Origin: Veillonella sp. R32
GTDB lineage: Bacteria; Bacillota; Negativicutes; Veillonellales; Veillonellaceae
DNA: 43,973 bases
NCBI RefSeq assembly: GCF_010093125.1
Contig: NZ_NMZQ01000043.1
Coordinates: forward strand, 1-43,973
Direction: 5' to 3'
The notes below the pieces were generated by a model. The model did no database searches. It saw only the letters and a program-made list of their open reading frames with translations, and was not told the DNA's origin. Made by a program: the position numbers and the translations under genes. Shown piece after piece: positions 8,426 to 13,773 of the stretch. How positions within the stretch are numbered: position 1 is the first letter of the stretch; each line of letters starts with the position of its first letter.

Positions 8426-8457
8426 TTTTGCTTTAACGGCAAATATTCGTCAAAAAA
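8426..8457. repeat. Candidate attL core, version 1, or integrase arm site
   Basis: A 32-base block matching 42032-42063 at 28 positions: TTTTGCTTTAACGGCAAA, four variable bases, then CGTCAAAAAA. It contains interleaved dyads (TTTTGC/GCAAA and TTTAACG/CGTCAAA) and ends one base before the integrase stop codon. It may be the crossover site, or one of two integrase arm-binding sites flanking the real core. Confidence 0.5.
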
Positions 8458-8458
8458 A

Positions 8459-9529
8459 TTAACCAAAAATATTAGCAACGTCATTAGCTGCCTTTTGTCT
8501 CATCTCGTCTGTATAGTGGATGTAATTTTTAATAACTGTTTGTACCGTATCGCCTAATAAGGCTGCTACAGTTTTTATATCGACTTTATTAGCGATAAGT
8601 TTGGTTGCATAGGTGTGCCTTAGGTCATGAAATGACTTGTTTTTTATAAATCGTCGTATTATCCTATTAATTGGCGCTGTATTTGACGATTTTTGCATAA
8701 ACAGGAGTTGCATATCATTAACAGGGGCTAACGGGGCATACAGGCTCAATATGGCACTTAAAATAGGGGGTATTGGTATAGTGCGTATGCTGTTAGCAGT
8801 TTTTGTATCCTGTAATTTATATTTATTTTTGTCGTATTGGGCTAATTGCCGTTTTACAGTTAAGGTATTGCTAGTTAAATCTATATCAGCCCATGATAAT
8901 CCCAAAACCTCTCCGTAGCGTAATCCAGTATAAGCACCTATAGCGCATTGTACATAGTATCTTAGATACTTTGGTTTTAGGCTACATAGTAAGAGTTCGA
9001 TTTCTTGGTCTGTATATACTCTTAAATCTTTTTTTGTTCGTTGTTTATTGATTTTAATATCTATTAACGGATTAACAGCGATAATATTATATGGTTTAAC
9101 AGCATAAGATAAGATTGTTTTTAACATTGATAGATATAATGTTTGGGTAGTGGTAGCTGATTTAGAGGATGTAAATTTTTGAGATATTTGTAATGCCGTT
9201 ATCTCTTGTAAGGGGGTCTCTGCTATATCGCCTATAAATTTTATCGCGCTATCTACAGCTTGTAGTGAGTTATAGGTGAGCCTAGATTTATTATCACCCT
9301 TGTATATGTCGGTAAATTGTTTTAACGTAATACCTTTGTAGTCCGTGTTAAGTGCTGGCTCGTTTTTTATTTGCGCTATTAGATCGTCACCGTAGTTTTT
9401 AGCTACCCACTTTTCGGCAAACCCTTGTTTGGACTTTTGACGCCATTTACCAGAGGAGGTTTTATAGCTAATAATTACTTGCCAACCGTTGTCCTTTTTA
9501 CGTAAGGTTTTATTATATTTTAGCTGCAT
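8459..9529 (-). CDS. int: Tyrosine-recombinase integrase
   Basis: 356 aa. The N-terminal basic domain (NGWQVIISYKTSSGKWRQK) fits AP2-like arm-DNA binding; then a SAM-like core-binding domain; then the catalytic domain. Catalytic residues: Arg in TGLRYGEV, Lys in LTVKRQLA, HDLRHTYATKL (HxxR), and Tyr in NYIHYTDE about 20 residues from the end. The usual LGH histidine is Asp (LLGDTVQ), a change seen in other phage integrases. AGGAG precedes the ATG. The stop codon touches the att repeat, the usual int-attP arrangement. Confidence 0.95.
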   Translation of the reverse strand: MQLKYNKTLRKKDNGWQVIISYKTSSGKWRQKSKQGFAEKWVAKNYGDDLIAQIKNEPALNTDYKGITLKQFTDIYKGDNKSRLTYNSLQAVDSAIKFIGDIAETPLQEITALQISQKFTSSKSATTTQTLYLSMLKTILSYAVKPYNIIAVNPLIDIKINKQRTKKDLRVYTDQEIELLLCSLKPKYLRYYVQCAIGAYTGLRYGEVLGLSWADIDLTSNTLTVKRQLAQYDKNKYKLQDTKTANSIRTIPIPPILSAILSLYAPLAPVNDMQLLFMQKSSNTAPINRIIRRFIKNKSFHDLRHTYATKLIANKVDIKTVAALLGDTVQTVIKNYIHYTDEMRQKAANDVANIFG

Positions 9530-9570
9530 AAAAAATCACGCTCCTGTCTAAAAATAGGTATGGTTAATAG

Positions 9571-9618
9571 ACTTAGAGCGTGTTATAATTTAATTATCGA
9601 GATTATGGCGCTCTAAGT
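9571..9618. repeat. 10-bp inverted repeat flanking an extended -10
   Basis: ACTTAGAGCG at 9571-9580 and its perfect complement CGCTCTAAGT at 9609-9618 enclose TGTTATAAT (9581-9589). It could be an operator or a hairpin in the leftward int leader. Confidence 0.5.
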
Positions 9619-9665
9619 GCTGTATGATTGTGCCTCATCTGTTGGCGCAGGTGGGGGATTTTTTT
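9596..9665 (+). ncRNA. Candidate small RNA antisense to the int leader
   Basis: Extended -10 TGTTATAAT at 9581-9589, then about 70 bases ending in CCTCATCTG, loop TTGGCG, CAGGTGGGG and seven T. The stem pairs completely only as plus-strand RNA, where mismatches become G-U pairs; the minus strand would have A-C mismatches. Both flanking genes are leftward, so no protein gene uses this terminator. Confidence 0.4.
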
Positions 9666-9677
9666 AGGTTTTTAGAT

Positions 9678-10958
9678 TTAGTCTCCAGTATAACTATCGA
9701 ATATAAAGTCGATTGTTGAACGTATAGTTGAGTTAGCACCCACAATTTTAATCATTTTATAAGCTTTAATGCCAGTGTTACAAATAGGGGTAGCCAATAG
9801 AGCTACTAAAAAACTATGCGTTGCGGTTTCCGTATTAGTGAAATCGAGTATAACTGTTTTACCTTCAGCAAGAGCAGGTAAAATTTGCTTGTCTCTACGC
9901 TTTATAGCTTCATATTTTACTTCACAATTACTGCCAAAGTAGTTATACATATTGATAGTAACTTCTTGTGATACGGTTTTATCAGAACGGGCCTTGACTT
10001 CTGCTTTTGCGCGTTGGCGTAGGCGCTCCAATTCTTCGTTAATATCAAAGGTTTTGAACTTATCAAAACCAATGGTCATATATACAAATGTTCCTGGCCA
10101 AGGCTTTCTAAGGGTATCAGAGGTTAGGTCTGTAGGCGATATATGCAATAGGCCTTTGCCTGAAACGATATACATATCAGCTTCCAAGGTTTTTCCTATA
10201 TTAGATGATAGATATAGCCCCATACCTGCATTATTTTGACCTTCGTATGGTTGTTTTGGAGCTCCGAATGTTCCAGATATTTCAGGCTTTATAGAAGCCT
10301 CTAATGCAGTCATATCAGATGTGAAAGTGGGATATGTTTTTTCTAAATGTGCTTTTATTCCTATACCCAAATCTGCAATTATAAATGATAGTTGTCCTTT
10401 ATTTTTGTACCAGTTAAATTGTAATAGGGAAGGGATGTCTGGATTATAACCATGCTCTAAAGTGTTGTATAATAGTTCCGAAATGATGTAGCGTAACGTG
10501 CTTTCGTGCCCCGAAATTAAGTCCATTCTAATTCGAGTCGTATAATCTAATATTTGATTGAGAGCTGTTGGAATATCTGATGATTGGTTTCTGATTGCAA
10601 ACATAGGTTTATCGTATATAAAACGAAAATTTTCATTACTATTATAGAGGACGTTATATGTTCCTGCGCCACCTAGTCTGTACCACATTCCACCTAGAGC
10701 TGAATCTTTGTTAAAAAATACCTTAACATAACAGCCTTTAGATTTTAAGAACCATATATACTGAATAAGTAGTGCTAGGGCTTGATAATTGGCATTTGTG
10801 CAACTAGTACCATCTATAATTAATTTAGCTCCATTAAAGTCCCAGTCAAAAATAGAAAGGTAGGTATTGAAATCAACTATATTTTTGTTTTTAAAAGATA
10901 GTGTTGTTGGTAATTTTAAAACAGCTGTACCTTTTTTTGTGTAAATAACCTTTGACAT
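9678..10958 (-). CDS. STAS-like / GHKL ATPase / STAS-like fusion protein
   Basis: 426 aa, soluble. Residues about 10-90 look STAS-like (LIIDGTSCTNANYQALALL). A GHKL (histidine kinase-type) ATP site follows: N box ELLYNTLEHGY near 160, G1 box DLGIGI near 193, and GMGLYL near 243. The C-terminus (VILDFTNTETATHSFL near 369) resembles the STAS-like DUF4325 domain. No phospho-acceptor histidine domain or receiver is visible. GGAGGTAAC precedes the ATG. It sits between integrase and the immunity genes, a common slot for phage cargo; a defence or superinfection role is inference. Confidence 0.7.
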   Translation of the reverse strand: MSKVIYTKKGTAVLKLPTTLSFKNKNIVDFNTYLSIFDWDFNGAKLIIDGTSCTNANYQALALLIQYIWFLKSKGCYVKVFFNKDSALGGMWYRLGGAGTYNVLYNSNENFRFIYDKPMFAIRNQSSDIPTALNQILDYTTRIRMDLISGHESTLRYIISELLYNTLEHGYNPDIPSLLQFNWYKNKGQLSFIIADLGIGIKAHLEKTYPTFTSDMTALEASIKPEISGTFGAPKQPYEGQNNAGMGLYLSSNIGKTLEADMYIVSGKGLLHISPTDLTSDTLRKPWPGTFVYMTIGFDKFKTFDINEELERLRQRAKAEVKARSDKTVSQEVTINMYNYFGSNCEVKYEAIKRRDKQILPALAEGKTVILDFTNTETATHSFLVALLATPICNTGIKAYKMIKIVGANSTIRSTIDFIFDSYTGD

Positions 10959-10987
10959 GTTACCTCCGTTCTTGGTATACTCTTCTT

Positions 10988-11112
10988 GTACAATAAATGC
11001 TTAGAGACATCTATGAGTATCTTACTCGTCTCGTAGGAATATTAAAGAGGAGAAAATATATGTTGTCTTTACTCCCTCTGTAGACCTTTGCGATATCGCA
11101 AAGGTCTTTTTC
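10988..11112 (+). ncRNA. Candidate short plus-strand RNA with a 7-codon ORF
   Basis: TTGACA (10952-10957), 18 bases, TATACT (10976-10981) forms a plus-strand promoter overlapping the start of the leftward STAS-GHKL gene. The transcript would contain a GAGAC...GTCTC hairpin (about 11004-11032), a strong ribosome site AGAGGAG, and a minimal frame MLSLLPL at 11060-11083 that runs into a terminator. Confidence 0.45.
11082..11112 (+). terminator. Perfect-palindrome terminator
   Basis: A 26-base perfect palindrome with half-site AGACCTTTGCGAT, followed by TTTTCTTCTTT on the plus strand. The minus side has no T-run, so it ends the short plus-strand unit and not the leftward lysogeny operon. Confidence 0.75.
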
Positions 11113-11131
11113 TTCTTTGTAGTCCATATTT

Positions 11132-11584
11132 TTAAACCAAATTAACCAATAACAAAACAATTGACCAAAAGATAATGCTTATACCTATGTTAATCATAAC
11201 CTGGGTATAGTTTATCCTTTCAAAGTTTTTAACCCAACTTGGGTGGATTTCAATGCCTTTGTTTTGTAATTCTTGTTTTAGTTTTATATTATCGTTAGCA
11301 GTATCAGGCGATATGCCGTGGCGAGCTGCGACTTTGGAAAATGCTCCGTGTCTTTCTTTGATATTAGAAAATGATGTTAAATTTGGCGTATCAAAGTCTG
11401 ATTCGGTATAAATAGGCGGTTTATAGCCAATTAATGCATAACCTAAAGGACGAGTTAGAACATTTCCATAGGCTCCGTGTTTTTCAGCTTTCCAGGGGAG
11501 ATACAGTAGACATGCTAAGATTGATAATAACATTAAAATTATAACTATTTTATTTTTTTTGTTCATGGTTTTTAAACTTACCAT
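11132..11584 (-). CDS. Two-helix membrane protein, unknown
   Basis: About 150 aa from the ATG at 11584, which has TGGAG eight bases upstream; an in-frame ATG at 11638, overlapping the previous stop, lacks a good site. One helix near the N-terminus (KIVIILMLLSILACLLYLPW) and one at the C-terminus (VMINIGISIIFWSIVLLLV) flank a soluble loop with two HGA[YF] motifs. It lies downstream of the repressor and ImmA-like genes, so it is probably expressed in the lysogen. Superinfection exclusion is possible but not shown. Confidence 0.6.
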   Translation of the reverse strand: MVSLKTMNKKNKIVIILMLLSILACLLYLPWKAEKHGAYGNVLTRPLGYALIGYKPPIYTESDFDTPNLTSFSNIKERHGAFSKVAARHGISPDTANDNIKLKQELQNKGIEIHPSWVKNFERINYTQVMINIGISIIFWSIVLLLVNLV

Positions 11585-11627
11585 AATTAATACTCCATTT
11601 AGGGTTAATATATTACTAATAAAATTT

Positions 11628-11894
11628 TTATATTTCATGAAAATAGAAGTCTATTCCTTCTAACTCATTATCTGAAACACTAGAGGTTCTTACCATTTTT
11701 TCAATTAAATTAACATGGAGATCAGAATAAAAGTCATCATGAATAATATGAGAAAGTTCGTGTTTTAACTCTTCTTTTGCCTTTACTGAAGAGAGGTTCT
11801 TTTTTATATAGACGTTATAGTGGAATGGGTCTTCCGTAGTTTCTGCATATGCATTCATATGAGGTAAATCACAGGAAATTACATTAATTGTCAA
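11628..11894 (-). CDS. ImmA/IrrE-like metallopeptidase, short
   Basis: 88 aa with the zinc motif HELSHIIHDD (HExxH) near residue 44. ImmA/IrrE peptidases cleave their partner XRE repressor to trigger induction, and here the repressor gene lies immediately upstream with a 6-base gap, as in ImmR-ImmA pairs. It is shorter than most ImmA proteins (about 150-170 aa), so it may be a minimal or trimmed form. The ribosome site AAAGGATGATGTCA is weak. Confidence 0.7.
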   Translation of the reverse strand: MTINVISCDLPHMNAYAETTEDPFHYNVYIKKNLSSVKAKEELKHELSHIIHDDFYSDLHVNLIEKMVRTSSVSDNELEGIDFYFHEI

Positions 11895-11900
11895 TTGACA

Positions 11901-12317
11901 TCATCCTTTATTTCTCGATTTTAAAAATTCAATATAATTTACAGTATCTTCCATTTGTTCTTTTGTTAAATCTTTACTTGCACTAAAAAGTGCTCTAGCA
12001 CCAGGCTTATTACGTATCATTTCAGCGAATTCAGCAGCTTCTGGGTATGTATAATATTCATCATTTTTCTTGGTATTTACTGTTACAGGTTGGTCTGAGT
12101 CGAGTTGTTTTAATAAGTCATCTAAAGTAAGACCAACACCAATTGCTATTTGATTTAACTTATCTATTGATGGGCTAATAGGTTGATTAGTTTTTGGATT
12201 ATATATTTTTTCTAACATACCAATATAAGCTTTACTTAAGCCCGTTAGATTACTAAAATCTTGCATGGATAGGTTATGTAACTCTCTATAGTTCTTAATA
12301 AATTCTCCGATATACAT
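11901..12317 (-). CDS. XRE-family phage repressor (CI/ImmR-like)
   Basis: 138 aa. The N-terminal helix-turn-helix covers about residues 4-66 (MQDFSNLTGLSKAYIGMLEK is the HTH core). A linker and a short C-terminal helical region (KEQMEDTVNYIEFLKS) follow, with no LexA-type Ser-Lys protease. The absence of a self-cleavage domain and the adjacent ImmA-like gene suggest inactivation by that peptidase. AGGAGGTG precedes the ATG. It is transcribed leftward from a promoter facing the Cro-like gene and likely represses both through the GTC-N10-GAC sites. Confidence 0.85.
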   Translation of the reverse strand: MYIGEFIKNYRELHNLSMQDFSNLTGLSKAYIGMLEKIYNPKTNQPISPSIDKLNQIAIGVGLTLDDLLKQLDSDQPVTVNTKKNDEYYTYPEAAEFAEMIRNKPGARALFSASKDLTKEQMEDTVNYIEFLKSRNKG

Positions 12318-12338
12318 TTTACACCTCCTGTTAGGTAT

Positions 12339-12367
12339 ATTGTATAATATATTTTACAAAAATTCAA
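12339..12367 (-). promoter_or_regulatory. Repressor-gene promoter (leftward)
   Basis: Read on the minus strand: TTGAAT, 17-base spacer, TACAAT, about 20 bases before the repressor ATG. It is back-to-back with the rightward early promoter. Confidence 0.6.
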
Positions 12368-12375
12368 ATATATTC

Positions 12376-12391
12376 GTCTAAAATATTTGAC
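12376..12391. promoter_or_regulatory. Operator site O1
   Basis: GTCTAAAATATTTGAC, a GTC-N10-GAC dyad. It overlaps the -35 of the rightward early promoter, 27 bp centre-to-centre from O2. Confidence 0.6.
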
Positions 12392-12414
12392 AAAATATTT
12401 TTGTCTGTTATAAT
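12387..12414 (+). promoter_or_regulatory. Rightward early (lytic) promoter
   Basis: TTGACA, 16-base spacer, TATAAT with an extended TGT. It is overlapped by O1 and O2 and drives the Cro-like gene. Confidence 0.8.
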
Positions 12415-12418
12415 AGAC
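12403..12418. promoter_or_regulatory. Operator site O2
   Basis: GTCTGTTATAATAGAC: one base from a perfect 16-bp palindrome, covering the -10 of the early promoter. Confidence 0.65.
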
Positions 12419-12439
12419 GATGAAAGGAGGTGAATGCCA

Positions 12440-12631
12440 ATGTATAAAATAAAGGAGTTTAGGGAAAAAATGAAAATTTCTCAAGAAAGGTTGGCGGAAA
12501 AGGCTGGCGTTTCAAGAGCAACCATTGCCTCCTTAGAAGCACCAGATAGTGAAACGACTACAACAACTAGCACTTTGATTAAAATTGCATCTGCTTTAGA
12601 GTGTAAAGTTTCAGATATTTTTTTACCTTAA
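12440..12631 (+). CDS. Cro-like XRE regulator
   Basis: 63 aa, essentially one XRE helix-turn-helix domain (ISQERLAEKAGVSRATIASLE) with no effector domain, as in Cro proteins. First gene of the rightward early transcript, divergent from the repressor. The ATG at 12440 is preferred because GGAGG lies nine bases upstream; the ATG at 12434 is too close. A further operator copy lies three bases after its stop. Confidence 0.85.
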   Translation: MYKIKEFREKMKISQERLAEKAGVSRATIASLEAPDSETTTTTSTLIKIASALECKVSDIFLP

Positions 12632-12633
12632 TT

Positions 12634-12649
12634 GTCTATTATAATAGAC
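12634..12649. promoter_or_regulatory. Operator site O3 with embedded -10
   Basis: GTCTATTATAATAGAC, a perfect 16-bp palindrome matching O2 at 15 of 16 bases, 231 bp downstream of it. TATAAT lies inside (12640-12645), so it may control a second early promoter or form a repression loop. Confidence 0.65.
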
Positions 12650-12704
12650 GAAAGAAGCTTTACAAACTTAATTTAAAGGAATGTAAAAGAATAGAGGTGA
12701 TTAT

Positions 12705-12917
12705 ATGAGCGTAACGTTAGAGGTTAATATCAAAGATTTAAATTTAGTAGTAAAAGAAAAAGAGCCCCGAGTTGACGAGGCTCTGGTTGCTAAAATTAGC
12801 ACTTGTAAATATCACGAAAACTTAAGACCAATATATTTTATTGAATTGTCAGATGGACGATGTTTTAAATGCGAGGAATATGACCAAGGGCTGAATAATG
12901 TTCTATCCAGTCAATAA
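12705..12917 (+). CDS. Hypothetical early protein, 70 aa
   Basis: Preceded by AGAGGTGATTAT at good spacing. Soluble and charged, with three cysteines (ISTCKYHENL and RCFKCEEYD). Not recognised. Its 3' end overlaps the convergent Cas2-like gene by 53 bp, and its coding region contains the terminator of that gene. Confidence 0.6.
   Translation: MSVTLEVNIKDLNLVVKEKEPRVDEALVAKISTCKYHENLRPIYFIELSDGRCFKCEEYDQGLNNVLSSQ
12752..12784 (-). terminator. Leftward terminator inside the 70-aa gene
   Basis: Minus-strand stem AGAGCCTCG / CGGGGCTCT with loop TCAACT, followed by TTTTCTTTT. It pairs fully (one U-G) only as minus-strand RNA; the plus strand would have a C-A mismatch. It terminates the Cas2-like gene. 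Confidence 0.7.
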
Positions 12918-13155
12918 CGTCTTGAGATAACCATCCTTGCAAAGGTTGGACTACTTGAACAATAAATAATCTATCGTTATTGTCAATTTTAGGTGCTAAA
13001 TGGTTATATACAGTATTAGAAGAATCATTTGTTGCAATTAGCCATTGAGAGTTTAAACATTGGCAATAACTATTATAGCTTTTTATAGCTTTGATTAGGT
13101 CAGTATAATTTTGACCTTGTTTATTTAAATCATAACTAATTAAAAATACAGACAT
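12865..13155 (-). CDS. Stand-alone Cas2-like (SinR/VapD-type) protein
   Basis: 96 aa. MSVFLISYDLNKQGQNY at the N-terminus has the first beta strand and conserved Asp of Cas2/VapD ferredoxin-fold proteins, and the pattern DLNK-x-GQNY...CLNSQWLI...DRLFIVQV...GWLS fits proteins often annotated SinR family or Cas2-like. No Cas1 or CRISPR array is present, so a CRISPR role is unlikely. The ATG at 13155 is chosen because AGGAGGTGATTATA precedes it. The gene runs against the early genes from an extended -10 and ends at its own terminator. Confidence 0.65.
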   Translation of the reverse strand: MSVFLISYDLNKQGQNYTDLIKAIKSYNSYCQCLNSQWLIATNDSSNTVYNHLAPKIDNNDRLFIVQVVQPLQGWLSQDVIDWIEHYSALGHIPRI

Positions 13156-13186
13156 TATAATCACCTCCTTTCTAAGGTGATTATAA
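13155..13186. repeat. 12-bp perfect inverted repeat at the Cas2-like gene start
   Basis: TTATAATCACCT and AGGTGATTATAA separated by 8 bases. One arm holds the ribosome site and start codon of the Cas2-like gene, the other its -10. It could be an operator, or a hairpin hiding the ribosome site in longer transcripts. Confidence 0.6.
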
Positions 13187-13188
13187 CA
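13180..13188 (-). promoter_or_regulatory. Extended -10 of the Cas2-like gene
   Basis: TGTTATAAT on the minus strand, about 25 bases before the ATG at 13155, with no clear -35. The same nonamer occurs in the early promoter (12407) and at 9581. Confidence 0.45.
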
Positions 13189-13206
13189 TAAAGCGAGGTG
13201 AGAATT

Positions 13207-13509
13207 ATGGAATGTAGAACTTACGGTGTATCTGATGTAGCTAGAATGCTTGGTATTTCAGAAAAATCAGTATATGCAATGGCTGATAAGCGCATAATCC
13301 ATCGGCTTAAAGATGTACCTAAAATGCGATTTAGCAAAAAAGAAATCGATGCATTATGTGGAATCGAAGATGAGTTTAACGTTTGGAATTATCGGTCAAT
13401 CAAAGCTGACAATGAAAAACTTAAGCTAGAAAATCAAAAATTAAAAGAACTCATCAAAAAAGCAACAGCAGAGTTACTTTTGATGAGTAGTGGGTTAGTA
13501 GAGGAGTGA
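13207..13509 (+). CDS. Excisionase-like HTH protein with coiled coil
   Basis: 100 aa. The N-terminal winged-helix/MerR-type fold (GVSDVARMLGISEKSVYAMADKR) resembles HTH_17/excisionase domains. A C-terminal heptad region (ADNEKLKLENQKLKELIKKA) predicts a coiled coil. The ATG at 13207 follows AGGTGA at five bases. An early regulator or directionality factor is likely, but excisionase function is not proven. Confidence 0.6.
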   Translation: MECRTYGVSDVARMLGISEKSVYAMADKRIIHRLKDVPKMRFSKKEIDALCGIEDEFNVWNYRSIKADNEKLKLENQKLKELIKKATAELLLMSSGLVEE

Positions 13510-13513
13510 TGAT

Positions 13514-13693
13514 ATGCGTGTAATTGATGATTTGATTAGACCCATCTTGTACAGCGTTACTGGCTTTGGCCTGATTGCCACAGTCGGCACTGTTGACGTT
13601 GGCCAAGCTGACGGTGTGACAATTTGGGCGGTGGTGGCAACATCCACAGCGTGTTACTTTGCTGCAGAATTGTTGGGTAAACGTCATGTATAA
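13514..13693 (+). CDS. Small membrane protein, 59 aa
   Basis: ATG at 13514 with GAGGAG before it, TAA at 13691-13693. Starts MRVIDDLIRPILYSVTGFG and contains two hydrophobic stretches (residues about 11-28 and 36-52) around a short loop, ending LLGKRHV. Base composition is visibly richer in G/C than its neighbours. It follows the HTH gene by four bases. Function unknown. Confidence 0.6.
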   Translation: MRVIDDLIRPILYSVTGFGLIATVGTVDVGQADGVTIWAVVATSTACYFAAELLGKRHV

Positions 13694-13745
13694 AAAAAGC
13701 CCCTCAACCGCTGGCACGGTTAAAGGGACACAGTAAAATTATCTA
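13692..13745 (-). ncRNA. Candidate antisense small RNA upstream of the exonuclease gene
   Basis: Extended -10 TGTTATACT (minus strand, 13751-13759), a short body, then CCCTTTAACCG / CGGTTGAGGGG with six-base loop and seven T. The stem pairs completely only on the minus strand through G-U pairs. No leftward protein gene is nearby. Confidence 0.4.
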
Positions 13746-13773
13746 TTTTTAGTATAACACAGGAGTAGTGAAA

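Noticed and set aside
12865-13155. Remnant of a CRISPR-Cas adaptation module
   Set aside because: Only a Cas2-like fold is suggested; no Cas1, effector or array occurs in the window, and the gene has its own promoter and terminator.
13692-13727. Terminator for the rightward early operon
   Set aside because: On the plus strand the stem has two A-C mismatches and is preceded, not followed, by the A/T run; it works only leftward.
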